Of a stretch of 64,000 nucleotides of DNA, positions 1 to 11,998 are shown piece by piece. This DNA is from Malaya genurostris. Lineage: Eukaryota > Arthropoda > Insecta > Diptera > Culicidae. The stretch covers positions 5,329,001-5,393,000 of the forward strand of contig NC_080571.1 in the NCBI RefSeq assembly GCF_030247185.1, in the 5' to 3' direction. Numbering within the stretch: the first letter of the stretch is position 1; each line of letters opens with the position of its first letter. The notes beneath the pieces were generated by a model that was not told the DNA's origin, made no database searches, and saw only the letters and a program-made list of their open reading frames with translations. The position numbers and the translations under genes were made by a program.

Positions 1-200
1 AATTTTCACTACTGTGCTCCTAATTTCATCTCAAAGGTTTTATATTCATCCTATCGTTGGTCCTTTATTCATCCCATAAATTAGCAATGGCGACAACAAT
101 TATAACCAAAATATTGCACTATTACTCTCCCAGGTTCAAAATGTCAGAATTTTACTTAAGAAGGGCCTAATGCCAACTATAAGACAACACACGATATTTT

Positions 201-449
201 TAGGCTGTGAACAAGGGGAGGACGCTTAGAACAATGTGCCAATCACACATTAACACAATGCGTTGGTGCATTTATCAATATTGGCACTTTCGTTTTCATA
301 CAGTGGCACAGTTGCGGCACACAAAGGGCACAGTTTTGACAAGTAGCTGTTTCATGGAGCACAGCGTGGCACACTTAGACTCACAGTATATCACGGGTGT
401 TTTTAGAGGCACAATAAAGTTTGTGTTAAGCGACTCTCCCCTTGGCTGT
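201..449. repeat. Small inverted-repeat element (MITE-like)
   Basis: Near 203-232 the sequence reads GGCTGTGAACAAGGGGAG followed by a GCTTA block. The reverse complement of 420-449 gives a closely similar AAGGGGAG and GCTTA arrangement. The span of about 245 bp has no convincing coding frame. It abuts the next inverted-repeat element, with which it shares the terminal GGCTGTG. The class is unknown. Confidence 0.5.
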
Positions 450-745
450 GAACCATTTCGTGGTTAGTTTTAACTTTTGGTTAAAATCGGACACTTGAGT
501 GGTTATTCTGTGTCGAGTAGTTCAATTTAACTAAAACTGCAGCCCATTTCAAAATTTGACAGACGGAAAGTTATTTGGGTTTATTTTCCACTGGAAATAA
601 TTTCAACTAAAGATTTAATATTCGAATTTTGATTGCAAGATTTTTCTCAGTGTCTCGAGCAGGGCTATTTTTGACAACATCAAATTAACCACTCGAGTGT
701 CAGATTTTAATCAAAAGTTAAAATTAACCACGAAATGGTTCACAG
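446..745. mobile_element. 300-bp MITE with about 60-bp terminal inverted repeats
   Basis: The left end CTGTGAACCATTTCGTGGTT is mirrored at the right end (..AACCACGAAATGGTTCACAG). About 56 of the first 60 positions match between the two arms. There is no coding capacity. Related, more diverged sequence occurs at about 5380-5510 and 11040-11120, so this is a dispersed family. No clear target duplication was seen, and the superfamily is not assignable. Confidence 0.75.
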
Positions 746-2084
746 ACTTAGAAACAGTTTGGAATCATTTCGACGTTTAGATTTTTTTGGATCGTTTCCG
801 TTACCTTACGTTTTAAATTTAAAATTTTACTGTGCAGTTATTTTGAAGAACTTGAAAAAAAACAAAAAAAAAAATGAATTGTTACTATTTAGGCATTAGC
901 CCTTCTAAAAAAAAATTCAGAACCAGAGATGTCATTTATTCAGAATTATCGGTATTGTATAGATTTTTGCGTTCGCATACTGAGATACAGATTTTATACA
1001 GATTTTCGAAATTTAATATAGATTTGTAAAGGTTCATAAAAAGTGAGAAGTAAAAAGTTAGACCAACTTGACACACAGAACATCGGTAATGATAAAAAGA
1101 CAGAGCTACTTTAATTTAAAACATATTTTTTATATTTTTTTCTTGTGCGTCTTCTGCACATGGCAAGTAAATAAAAAATCACTTATACTTAGCATAGAAT
1201 CACCACTTAATTACAATAATGAAGACTTCATTTATTACATTCTTTGCGTTGCGACGATGATTTTGTCGGATTGCAGACTGATATCATCATGTTTTCTGCT
1301 GATTTACCAATAAAAGTTGCTTAGGAAATGGAATTAATGCAAATGCGCAGATAGCCACCATTACCGGCCATCCCCGTCTCCATCGTTAAAAGGGAAGGAT
1401 AACGAATAAGGAAGAGAGGAAATGTTGATGTTTCACCTGCTTCCCGGAAGGACGATGACTCATCATTCTCTTCCATAGGTATCGCGAAACTGGAGATTTG
1501 AGTAGTTATGGTAAAGGTCAAGGATTTACTCTAAGCTAGCGATGGGACCATATAAAATATTTGCCATCTATTATATTTTCAAACTTCGACTTCAAATGTA
1601 CAGTATCATTTATACAAACAGGAGTGAAAAATAATGAAACGATCTCACCGGTAACTAACATGCTGTATGGCAGCGCTTATGTATACGCAATGTACTTGAT
1701 CAGCTTTTCGTGCCACGATGCAAGAGACCGATATACGGATCGGCCCTTATTACAGTTTCCCTGTTGAGTTCCAGCTCCATACGCAAAAACACCGTGTGTA
1801 GCCGGATGCAGCGAACCGAAAAACACGCCAAACGACATCCTGCCAGCATCCCGGACTTAATTCTAATACCGCGAAAATCGAAGAAAGTGGAAATTTTACG
1901 CTTTGGATTTAAATTATTTTTCACCAAAAAAAGTACCAAAAAAAAATGAATTCAATATGAAAAGAATTGGTATTATACAGTTAGTGGATTGCAGAGCCGT
2001 AGTGAACATTTCTGGCGCCCGAGCAAACTCTAAAATAATCGCCCCCGCCAATTTTTTAACAAACACCATGAAGACGAACACACA
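746..2084. other. Non-coding stretch with diverged repeat segments
   Basis: No gene is recognised here. Positions 1171-1255 resemble 36405-36480; both contain TTAGCATAGAA and a similar run after it. Positions 1360-1430 resemble 34570-34640, sharing CTCCATCGTT, GGGAAGG and GGAAATGT blocks. These are probably old interspersed repeats. The open frames around 1561-1950 lie on both strands and look like chance. Confidence 0.4.
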
Positions 2085-2440
2085 TTCACCCCTATTCTGT
2101 ACGTCGATCGATACGAAATATTCCGATCGAATGTGTAATTTCAATTCTGCATGCCGTTCGAGTTGCCTAAGAACTCGAATATCATTCGTTCGAGTTGTTC
2201 AATTTTCGAACATTACTCGATCGACTTGCGTACGTATTACTTATGTTCGATTTAGAATCGTTCTAATTTGTTTATACAAGTGTGACGGTTTCGTTTACTA
2301 AGGAATGAATAATATAAATAATATATAACGTGTAAGTAGTGTTGACAGCTTTGATGGTTAGTGTTCGAAATTTCAAGTGTTCCCGAACGAGAGTCGATCT
2401 AATCATACAAGTCGAACGGAAGAAAGAATGCAAAATTCGA
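2085..2440. mobile_element. MITE copy, truncated at one end (family of 37160-37576)
   Basis: It begins TTCACCCCTATTCTGTACG, the same terminal sequence as the complete copy at 37160-37576, and runs in the inverse orientation relative to that copy. Similarity covers nearly the whole length, including the block encoding CAAGTGTTCCCGAACGAGAG. The inverted right terminus seen in the other copy is missing, so this end is decayed. The apparent 132-codon frame at 1903-2301 overlaps it and is not a gene. Confidence 0.8.
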
Positions 2441-2875
2441 CGTCGACAGTTCCCACAGAAACAAAAGAATACGACTACCACGACATCTGGACAATCCCTA
2501 TGTAAGATTCATCCCATCAGACACTACCGACTAAAACTGGGGACTGGATCCCTCAGAGTTTTGGTTGTCAGCACACGACAATAGGAATCAAAAACAACAA
2601 CGTTACAATTCATGAAATTATTCTAGTCTTAAGTACAGTTAAGGAATACTCTCGGCATCTTAGAGTTAAGGCAGTGAGCTTCAATAAAAATATACTGTTA
2701 AATACAAAAAAGTGGACAGTTCTTCATAAGATTTACCATATAAAGCGAAAGGAAGAACCAGTATACCCGTTAAATTTATATCGAAATGGTTCAAAATTCA
2801 ATAAAGTTTCTGTTTCACGATCAACATCAAAATTCCATAGTAATAAAATATAAGATTTTTTTTACGAGTGAACCT
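2441..2875. other. Unremarkable AT-rich stretch
   Basis: No gene or RNA was recognised between the truncated MITE and the degenerate array that follows. Confidence 0.4.
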
Positions 2876-2879
2876 GAAT

Positions 2880-3690
2880 TCATGAATTGCGGATTATGGA
2901 CACGAATTCTGAATTTGGATTGAGGGCCTGGATTCTGGGAATTAATTCTAGATCTGAATTCAGGAGCTGAACCTGGATCCTGGAAATGAATTCTGGAGTT
3001 GAATTCTCGGTCTGAATTTTGAAAGCGGAATCCTGGAAATTAATTACGAACCTGGGCCCTATCAGGAATCAAAACAAATTGGCTCAAATGGACCAAAATT
3101 CTGAATTATGATTCTGGAAATAAATTTTGAACCTGAATTTTAGTTTCTGCACTAGAATTATAGAATTATATTCTGTATCTGAATTATAAATCTGTATTTT
3201 GGTTCTGGGAATGAATTGTGGACCTTAGTTCTGAGCTTTTATTCAGAACCTGGATTCTGCATCTGATTTCTGGGTTTGGTTTGGGTTTTGAATTAGGAAC
3301 TGGATGTTGGGTTTTTTTGGGTTTTGAATTAGGAACTGGATGTTGAACTTGGATTCTGGTTCTAGAATCCGGAGTTCTGGACTTGACTTTTGAACTTTAA
3401 CTAAGAACCTGGATTATGCATCTGATTTCTGGACTTGGATTTTTAACCTAGAATCTGAACCAGAATTCGGGACCTGGGTTCTGAACCTGCGTAATAGAAC
3501 TGGATATTGGACATGAATTCTAGATTTTCGACCAGTACTAGGATTCTGGATATGAATTTTGGACCTGAATTCTGTATCTAAAATCTAAGCTTGGGTTCTG
3601 GGAATAAAATCTGGAACCTAGATTCTAAACCCAAATTCTGGAACTGGATTCTAAACCTGAGTTCCAGAGCTGAAATCTAAACCAGGACCA
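2880..3690. repeat. Degenerate short tandem array (GAATTCTGGA-like)
   Basis: About 800 bp consist of variants of a roughly 12-bp phrase alternating CTGAATTCTGG, CTGGATTCTGA and CTGAACCTGG. Units are out of register and mutated, with many GAATTC cores. No frame runs through it. A block at about 3064-3092 (CAGGAATCAAAACAAATTGG) matches the 3' end region of the LINE at about 59187-59220, so a short LINE-derived insert may interrupt the array. Confidence 0.75.
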
Positions 3691-3975
3691 AAAGTTTTAG
3701 AAAATAATTTTTTTTTTCGTTATTTACGATTCTCATACTACTGAAATTTTTATCGAAAATAGCTAAACATATTTCGGATGGTATAGAGTTAAAATGATTA
3801 TGCTAAGCAATTTTGACTCATTGTAGAAAGGCGAACCAGAGTAAAATAACATGTTTCCCAAAAACAAATCGCTCCTGCTGTCGAGATATGAAAGTCGTGA
3901 GATGTTTACAAGGACTAACACATTTAATTGTTTCCTCGACTGTTCACCAACATTTTTCAGAATTTTATCTTAAAA
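3691..3975. other. Unannotated AT-rich spacer
   Basis: No gene, repeat or structural signal was recognised here. Confidence 0.3.
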
Positions 3976-3979
3976 CGGT

Positions 3980-4500
3980 ATGGTTTTCTCATGCCAAATG
4001 TCTTAGAATTTAAAACTTCGGAAGCTAAAATTTAAAACAAAATTTTCGTTTTTCTGAATCGAGATCTAAAATTTCAAAATTAATTTAAAAAAAACTCGAC
4101 TCTGAAACTCAGAAAAAATTTTAGGTTGAGGAAATTTTTATGCCAAATGTGATAGAAATGCATGAAACATCGAGATCTAGTGTCATCTCGAAAATAATTT
4201 GGAGAAATTGACAATGGAAATTTTGAGATCTCAGAAATCGAAATATTTTTTTCATGGCAAATGTCTTAGATGTTGCATGTCTTAGAATTGCATGAATTTC
4301 CGAAATCGAAAATTCTTTGTTTTGATGCCAGTGTCTTCAAAATATCTTAAGCTTCGAGTTCTAGTGTTATCTCAAAAAAAAATTTTTTTTTTTAAATCGA
4401 CTCTGGAATCCTGAAATCAAATTTTTTTGCCGAATGTCTTAGAATTGCATAAAATATCGATATCTGATGTTACCTAGACGTTTAGGGCCATTTTAAGACA
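3980..4500. repeat. Degenerate tandem repeat, period about 130-150 bp
   Basis: The phrase GCCAAATGTCTTAGAATTGC, followed by ATGAAATATCGAGATCTAGTG and TTATCTCGAAAATAATTT, recurs roughly four times with heavy divergence (near 3990, 4143, 4258 and 4435). There is no coding potential. Confidence 0.6.
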
Positions 4501-6380
4501 TTCAGCATCAAAAATAAATTTACTATCTCGGAGATCTAAAAATTCCCATCGCTCAGCATCTCGAATGGAAAAAAATCAGCAGAACTCCTACAAAAATCAT
4601 TGCCTCTCATGAAAGACGAACAGCGCTTTACAGCTCACAGAAAACGTTATCTCTTCGAATCGATGCGACCTGACCACTGTTGGAACTGTTAGAATTCAAA
4701 GAGTAGTCCTACGTCAAAACGTGCGATATCAGTTCAGTGAACAGTAGTACAGATATCTGCGCACTTGCACATTTGATTAATAGTCAATTTTCGGGAATGG
4801 TAAACCCTTTCAGGAAACCTTTTTTTTCTTTAAGTTTTCCTTTTTAAGAGGTTCGCAGGTATGCTATCCGAGAATTAGATCTTTGGTAGGTCCAAGTTCA
4901 TTCGTTGATTTTCCCATGCCCACACATTTTTAAGAAACTTCTCATGTCCCGCCACCTTGTTCATCTTGAGTAAGTTCCAACATTATTTTAATTTAGGTTT
5001 CGTTTTTGGCTTCAATATTTTTATCACATTTAGCATCTAGGTACATGTACTTATAATGTCATTGAGGGCATGACATACGTAAATATTCCGATAAATTGTT
5101 CAACTAACTTTAATTCAATTTGTTGTAGCGTGTAGCTTAATACTACTTCTCGATCAAATTTAATTAATTTGAATCAAATTCGGTAAAGTTTTATTCATTT
5201 GAAACAAATTTTCAATAATTTGAAACAAATTCGTCGAGTAGTTTTAAACCGAAAAATTTAACTAGGATCTCAGCGATGCGATTGACATTCTTTGGTCGTA
5301 GATAAAAAATAGCGTTGCGAACAACCTAAAAAGAAATTACCTTGAATTTTTTTTACTAAAGATATGAAATAACGGAAAATAACTATCGAACTGTCAAAAA
5401 TTGCCATGCTCTCGAACAGGGTTATTTTTGACAACGACAAAATGGACTGTAAAATTTTAACTAAAAGTTAAAATAGTTCGCTAGTTGATCCACAGCCTAA
5501 AATAATGAACAAATGAAATACCGTTAAAGCCGTCAGCCAGAGTAGGTAATTAGTTTGTAATTTCCGGGCATTTAAAACTATTTACCTTCGATCGAGAGCA
5601 TCTATTGTTAAAATAGAAATAAGTTTCCTTATCAATTTTTCAGTCACTGTTCACACTTCTGAATGGTATAAATCATATTAATAGCCTTACTGCACTATTC
5701 TTTGCGCTTTCGCGTTTGTTATCTATTCAACTGCCGTCCGCTTTGTTATATACACATGGTTGCAACACGGAACCAGAAGTCTACTTAATTTTTAGTACTT
5801 TCTGTGGCGGTTCATTCGGTATCCTAATTTAAAATAAAGGAGTTCATTAGGCAAATGTAGAAAATATATTGGAATAAGAGATATCCACTTAATAGTAAGT
5901 TATATTTATTCAAATGTTATGTTTTATTCACTCGAATTCGAATGCAACTAAATTTTAAATTTTCGAACGGGAATCTTGGTTTTTGCTTGTTGGGTGATTT
6001 TGCTTTTTTCGTTAATGGAAAAACATAATGATTGTATAGATTTCAACTAAATTTTCAATTGAGTAAGGGGTAGACAAATAATGATGACTCTTCTTGTTCA
6101 GTGTAGGTAACGGAAAAGACGACTCATCATTTTGCAATCTTTTTGAAATGATAGTTGAACGAAATTCTTTCGCTTAGCATATTTTCCCTAAATTCAGTTT
6201 AATGCTAAACCCGTAGTTGATCGATTTTGCCGAGGTTCCCGTTTGAAATTTAAAATTTAAAATTTTAAAAATGTAAATTTTTCTATTTTTAGGTTTTTAT
6301 TTTAACCCCTATCATTTTTTGAGGATTTCAAGCTGTTTAAAAGAATCAGTTGACTGATTTATAAACACTTATAGTACACA
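4501..6380. other. Non-coding, repeat-rich stretch
   Basis: No gene was recognised. Positions 4913-4945 (CCCATGCCCACACATTTT then AAGAAACTTCTCAT) recur at 35052-35085. Positions 5150-5240 are a short tandem-like AT-rich run of CAAATTTGAA-type words. Positions 5380-5510 are a diverged copy of the 446-745 MITE family, ending TGATCCACAGCC. Confidence 0.5.
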
Positions 6381-8270
6381 ACGGATGTTTCAGGCAATCT
6401 TTACATGGAAGCCCATCAAAAAGAATCCACCGAAAATAGCAGATTGTATCTACCCGCTCATGGACACTGCCGAAAAGCTAATCGATTACCGCGACACCCA
6501 AATCCGTTCGTCGTTTGCTGCGTCGAGATACGACGACAACCCCGGGAAGAATGGCTTAATTCCGAGCCCGTAAATAAGAGACCCATTTTGACGTACAATT
6601 GGGCGATCAATCACCCGGAGCACCTCCAATTAGTCGCATATCAGACCGTCGTCACTCGTCTTTGGTGAAACGGCTATGATAACGAAGTGATCAGGCAGTC
6701 TATTTCAATATTCTACGTACTTTTCCAGTGTCGAAAATATAAGAATGCAGTTAGATAAGATCAGTTTCGTTTGTTTGAATTCATCCTTTCATTGCGTTTT
6801 ACACATGTTTGACTCCAACAGCATAACGTAATGTGCAAATGAATGTCATTCACGGTGATTTGTTGGGTTCGAATTTTTATGATAAAAAACTTGTGCACCG
6901 TTATCACAGCAAGTAACTAATTTTGATCGTTGATCACTAATCGAAACACTCACTACAGTTAGTTATGTATGACTTGACATGTATCAATCGCGTTGCTCAT
7001 TTTGATAAATTATCACTATACGTCTTACAAATGTTTGAAAGAAATATAATTGAAATTGATGATATTGTATTCTATCAGAACAAAAGAGTTCCATTATCAA
7101 TCTTGCCGCAAGATTCGAATTCCGGAACGCATCCGGCTTGAAAGAATTTTACGAAGCGCAAAGAAATCGCGTCATAAGTTTGGGATCATAAAGATTAGTC
7201 TCTATCGATTCGGTTTCACCAGCCGACCGATTGGTATCGGCTTACGACTACGCCACAGATTAGGGAACAACCAAACATTGCCGAGTGCCAAGATTCTCGC
7301 AGGCGTCAGCCGCTTTCGAAGCCCAAAGGATTTTGCTGTGTTTTATCTACGCAACCCAAAAACTCTGAAGCCGTGCACGCTTGACGACATTCCCGGGCGA
7401 ATCATCAATGATCCAGCTGAAAAAAGCGACACCTTGGCGGTATCTACCAAAGTAGGCTTAGTGTTATAGATTTATAGATATAGAACCAGATTATACCCGC
7501 CTCGAAAGTGATTATCCAACCGAGCCGTTCTCATGGCCTCCTGTGTGCCGGTGTGAATTTGTTGATCTGGAATCAGCCTTGAAGGGCATTTTCCACAATT
7601 CGATGTTTGTGAATTTACCGAACAGACGTCCAGCTTGGTGAAGATTTATTAATTTACTATTAGTAGTAACCTTTAATGGTGGCCGCACCTTACAACAGGG
7701 ATACGAGACCTCACGTGCGGTCATCACTGCGCTCGGCGTCACCGTCCAGCAGGTAATTGCCTCGCCGAGGGTTTATTGTTTCCCATCAGCGCCGATGTGT
7801 TTACCTACTATGCGTAAGAGTCCGATGGCTGGAGGGAACGTGCATAGAATCGCTAACCGCGTGCGGATCGATTTCGGGCTTGCCAAAACGATTCTCTCCA
7901 TGTGATTTCGCAATTTTGCTTCTTTAATGGTTGAAATTGTTTTTGAATTGTGTATTTGGTGCGAGGTTTCACTTCAATTGTACGCCCAGCCAGCAACATG
8001 ATCATAAATTCCTCGGGCATAACTCGGGCTTGACCCGGCAGACGGCAGTTGTAAATTGCACTCGAAATAACGATAAATCACATTTGAGCGGTGCTTTTTA
8101 CATGGATGGTTCAAAATTAATGACGTCATAAAATTGAACTAAGCACCTTGCTATACGAATCATCGTACGTTAAATTCGTACGAGAGTTTATCAATCCAAA
8201 CGTCAAGAAATAATCTTGTCTATTTTTATCTTTCACATTCATCATTTACGGGGTTGGTTATTAATTAATA
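6381..8270. other. GC-richer stretch with short unrecognised open frames
   Basis: At 6385-6573 and 7050-7469 there are + strand open frames of 62 and 139 codons in DNA less AT-rich than its surroundings. A TTTCAG-type acceptor precedes the first. Positions 7500-7800 are also relatively GC-rich. I recognise no domain in any frame, and the frames do not join with clear splice sites. These could be remnants of a gene or old element, or unique non-coding DNA. Confidence 0.25.
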
Positions 8271-8385
8271 ATATTTTTTTCGCTCTAAGCGTAAATAACA
8301 AATTTTAACCTAGCGTTACATGTTGAATTAATAAGCTGCACTAGCAGTTCAATTAACACTTCACACATTTTAAAGTAACTTGTCT
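8271..8385 (+). repeat. Copy of a ~100-bp hairpin-like repeat
   Basis: The sequence contains CCTAGCGTTACATGTTGAAT followed by CTAGCAGTTCAATTAACACT. It resembles 8815-8925 and the reverse complement of 50490-50600. The GTTCAA words at each side are self-complementary with TTGAAC words, giving a weak hairpin. Confidence 0.5.
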
Positions 8386-8504
8386 AATATTTTCTAATTA
8401 GTCAAGCCGCCACATAATTTTGCTGACCCCTTGACCTAATTTGAATGATGATCGGAACCAATATTTTTTCTTCGGTACTAAGTACCAATATTACTGCGAA
8501 ATTC

Positions 8505-8575
8505 ATTTCAAAAACGTTCCTAATCCACCTAGCAGTGAGATGATGCCTTTTTTTTATCAATCAGCATGTGTTTTT
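8505..8575 (+). repeat. Family A fragment (5' end)
   Basis: CCTAATCCACCTAGCAGTGA then GATGATGCC corresponds to the start of the recurrent family A (compare 35487, 43090, 50895 and 56312). Only the 5' edge is recognisable here. Confidence 0.55.
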
Positions 8576-8814
8576 CGCATGGATATTCTTCGTTGTGTTT
8601 AGCTTTCATGAAATTATTTTAATGACCGTCATTTGAAATAAATTGTTATTGAAATTTTGGAGCTGCAAGACAAATCGAAGATAGAAATTGTATGAAACCT
8701 TCAAATTGTTCTTTTCAATCCCCCTATAGCAGCCCTGCCCAAAAAAAGTTTCATTTATTTCGGAAAGTCAGTAAAGACATAGCACTTCGGTGTAATAAGT
8801 GTATATGTAAATAG

Positions 8815-8925
8815 TATTAACTTTACGTCTGCTCAGCGGTTCATGTTGAACCGATAGGTGGCATTAGCAGTTCAACATAAACTACTGACGCACTGATGAG
8901 CTGAAAGCGAAACGTAAAAAATGAA
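8815..8925 (+). repeat. Copy of a ~100-bp hairpin-like repeat
   Basis: The sequence contains TTTACGTCTGCTCAGCGGTT, then CATTAGCAGTTCAACATAAACT. It is the best-preserved + strand relative of 8271-8385. The reverse complement of 50490-50600 shows the same order of words. Confidence 0.6.
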
Positions 8926-9309
8926 AATAGTTATCTGCACTTAGCACAAATCCGGTACCCATGCGGTACCAAACCCCTAAATAATCTCAAAACCTTTATC
9001 TCACGGTGTAATTCAACAGCCCCATAATATTTCTCAATTTTTTTTCGTTTCTGGTCCTGATTTCGGGAGGTAACATGTAACGTATAAAACGCTACGCTTC
9101 GTATCGCCTATAACCTTCAAAAAGTAATGCTTCATAAGGCCTATAACATACAAAAAAACAACGCATGTAACGCTTTGTAGTGCCTTACTAAAAAGTAACG
9201 CATGTAACGCTTCGTAACACCTATAACTTACAAAAGAAGTAACGCATGTAACGCTTCGTAACGCCTACGACTCACAAAAAATAACATTTTCAACGCTTCG
9301 TAACACCTA

Positions 9310-10226
9310 CGAGGTCTGTTCAAAAAGTTCCCGGAATTTTTTAATTGCGCGCATCTGGAGAGTCCGGTGGTCAAATTTTTTTTTTAATTGTGTTGGTACA
9401 TATGTCCCTAATGTATGGTGAAATTCATTGTTTACATTCTGTCTTGTAGCAGCTGGTGTAGACGTGTTTTTTTGAGCTCGGTGATTTTTGTTAGTTTAAA
9501 CAATGGAAGAATTGAAGAGTCAAAAAATTTGTATTAAATTTTGCGTGAAAAATGAAATAAAGTGTAACCAAGTGTGCGAAATGTTACAGAGAGCCTACGG
9601 TGAGTCTGCTATGAAAGAAAAACAAGTGTTTACGAGTGGTATAAGCGTTTCCAAGATGGTCGCGAAGACGTTGAAGACGACGAACGCTCCGGTCGACCCA
9701 GCACGTCAATAATCGATGAAAATGTGGGAAAAGTGGAAAAAATGATTATGGATGATCGCCGAATCACTATTAGAGAAGTTGCTGATGAAGTTGGCATATC
9801 AGTTGGCTCATGCCATCATATTTTTTCAAATGTTTTGGGCATGAAACGAGTGGCAGCAAAATTCGTTCCAAAACTGCTGAATTTTGATCAAATTTTTTGG
9901 CTAAAAACAAGACTTTAATCATGCCTCAACCTCCTTATTCACCAGATATCGCTCCGTGTGATTTTTTCCTGTTCCCAAAGTTGAAGAGACCCATGAAAGG
10001 ACAGCGTTTTTCATCGATTGAAGAGATAAAGGCAGAATCGCTGAGAGTGCTACAGAGCATTACAAAAAGTGACTATCAGGGGTGTTTCGAAGACTGGAAA
10101 AAACGCTGGCATAAGTGTATTATATCTAGGGGGGATTACTTTGAAGGGGACCATATAGATGTAGACGAATAAATAAATATTTTTTTAGAAAAATGAGAAT
10201 TCCGGGTACTTTTTGAACAGACCTCT
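9310..10226 (+). mobile_element. Internally deleted mariner element
   Basis: The TIRs read GAGGTCTGTTCAAAAAGTTC at the left and, inverted, AGAGGTCTGTTCAAAAAGTA at the right. They are flanked by TA. At 917 bp the element is shorter than a typical 1.3-kb mariner because the centre of the transposase gene is missing. It sits inside a minisatellite. Confidence 0.88.
9503..10172 (+). pseudogene. Mariner transposase, internally deleted and frameshifted
   Basis: The start ATG at 9503 opens an N-terminal mariner helix-turn-helix region (KSQKICIKFCVKNEIKCNQV). A frameshift near 9640 moves the sequence to a second frame with RSGRPSTS and the second HTH (DEVGISVGSCHHIF). After about residue 130 the sequence jumps, near 9890, to the C-terminal catalytic segment PPYSPDIAPCDFFLF. 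It then runs to the C terminus at 10172. The deletion removes the first two catalytic aspartates of the DD34D triad; the third survives. It cannot encode an active enzyme, but its TIRs could be mobilised in trans. Confidence 0.88.
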
Positions 10227-10470
10227 TAAAACTTACGAAAAAGTAACGTAAGTAACTCATTTAACTTAAAAAAGTAACGCTCTGTAACACCTATAACTGT
10301 ACACGTGTAACGCTCATAACTTACTAAAAAGTAACGCATGTAACGCTTCGTAACGCCTTCAAAACATAAAAGAGCGACGTATATAACCCTTCGTAACACC
10401 TGTAACTTCCTTAAAAGTAACGCATTGTAATTCGTTTACCGCAAGAATCTAACCATTGTAACAGTTTCTA

Positions 10471-11200
10471 ACGTTCATAATTTCCATATCTAGTGAAACC
10501 AGCCTCCTGCTATGACATCATGAAACTGTTGCCAGCATCATTCTGTAAAAACCAAAACAATGAAGAAGAATGGCTAACAAAAAATTGGATATTACAAACT
10601 ACTTGTATATTCAATACCCTTTACCGCATTTCCCCGCAATTTATGGATCAGAATATCATCACTACGATAAGGAAATTAAGATTATACCCGATTTGAAATG
10701 CTCGAATGTTTGTTCACCATACTCTGAGCGCTCTGATTGGCCACCAAATGCCCCAGATGTTGGCTACGATAGCACTTGCTGGAGCGCCCTATCCTTGCCA
10801 CCGGGCTGAGTGAAACTCTTCCTCAAATGAAACATTTTTCCATATTGGGGAAGGGTATAGCGTGATGGGTAAGTCGATGCCTGGGTTCGTCAAATAACCT
10901 CTAGAAAAATTTATTTTGACAAAATATTCTTACTTTATGTTGGAGTGTTTTTCTTTAGCGAGTAGTATAAGAACAATTCTTACAGAAGTGATATTTTGGA
11001 AGATCTGAATACTATACCCTTTTGCAAGTATTTTTTAAATATCTGAAAATAGCTATCGAACTGTCAAACACAACTAAGTAACTACTCGTCTGTCAGATTT
11101 GAAGCAAAAGTTAAAATTATTCGCAAATCGGCATACATACTCAATGGGAGTGATTTGCCCCTCTACCATGTTGTTAATATCATCTTCCCATTATTGCTTA
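10471..11200. other. Non-coding stretch with SINE-head and MITE fragments
   Basis: GGGTAAGTCGATGCCT at about 10869-10884 matches the box-A side of the SINE at 22140, and CAAATAACCTCTA follows, so this is probably a deleted SINE. Positions 11040-11120 match one arm of the 446-745 MITE family. No protein could be assigned to the frames at 10493-10809. Confidence 0.4.
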
Positions 11201-11208
11201 ACTATATC

Positions 11209-11553
11209 ACAGATAACAGATATACAGGCTCGAACAAAATTTTTCAAAATCCTGTGTAAATTTCAAATTTGCTATACGTTGAAAACACTACTGCCACCTA
11301 CTCGACTGTTCGCCGCGATCTTTCAAAACGTTCTATTACGTCCGGAACGATAACAAAATCCTCCTACCTGTTTTAGAAATATTACAACTTACTGAAGTGA
11401 ATATTGCACCAAAAATTGTGGCTCAGTGAAAGCGACACCCAAATCGTGGTGGCACCTCGTGTCGATCGTGCTGACATCTGCAAGTGTTCGCCACGCTGAT
11501 TGAGTAAATTTTACACACAGTTCATATGTGAGCCTGTATATCTGTTATCTGTG
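11209..11553. mobile_element. hAT-like MITE, 345 bp, with 8-bp target duplication
   Basis: The left end ACAGATAACAGATATACAGG is repeated inverted and perfectly at the right end (..CCTGTATATCTGTTATCTGTG). The flanks are ACTATATC at 11201-11208 and ACTATATC at 11554-11561. An 8-bp duplication together with ACAG-type ends fits the hAT superfamily. There is no coding capacity. Confidence 0.85.
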
Positions 11554-11998
11554 ACTATATCAACAACCAACCTCGACTCTGAGTCTGTGCACTCTTGGAT
11601 CCTGGGTGCGTTCTATTCAAGAAACAACTCAAGGGCAAAAACTTAGAATCTAGGTAAACTTTTGATTGTTTTTAATCATTTGTGGTTAGATGAGATTAAC
11701 AAGAGTATAATTTGCTACTGTTACTGTTGTACTACCATAACCCGGTGGATTTTGTCGACGGACCGGTTGAGCACGATATCGGCCCGATCATAGATCATCT
11801 AATAATTTTGCACCATTTGCATCAACGGCGTCAATCATATGTATCGTATGTATGCCCAAAAGATTGAGGAGATACCAAACAAGACATTATCGAACTGACG
11901 TCTCCCCGATAGCATGAAAAAGACATTTTGTTTTGTTGCCATCATAGAGATTTTAACCTCTAGGTCATTCCCCTCGAAGGGCTAGAAAAACTCTGGCC

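Larger units (their letters stand above)
9070..10470. repeat. 44-bp minisatellite split by a mariner element
   Basis: Both flanks of the mariner (about 9070-9309 and 10227-10470) are built of a unit of about 44 bp. It contains GTAACGCATGTAACGCTTCG and then TAACACCTATAACTTACAAA. Units drift towards both edges. The array was contiguous before the transposon inserted. Confidence 0.88.

Noticed and set aside
1903..2301. A 132-codon + strand frame
   Set aside because: It overlaps a MITE whose second copy at 37160-37576 does not keep the frame.
7050..7469. A 139-codon frame as a gene
   Set aside because: No recognisable domain and no matching splice sites; kept only as an unrecognised stretch.
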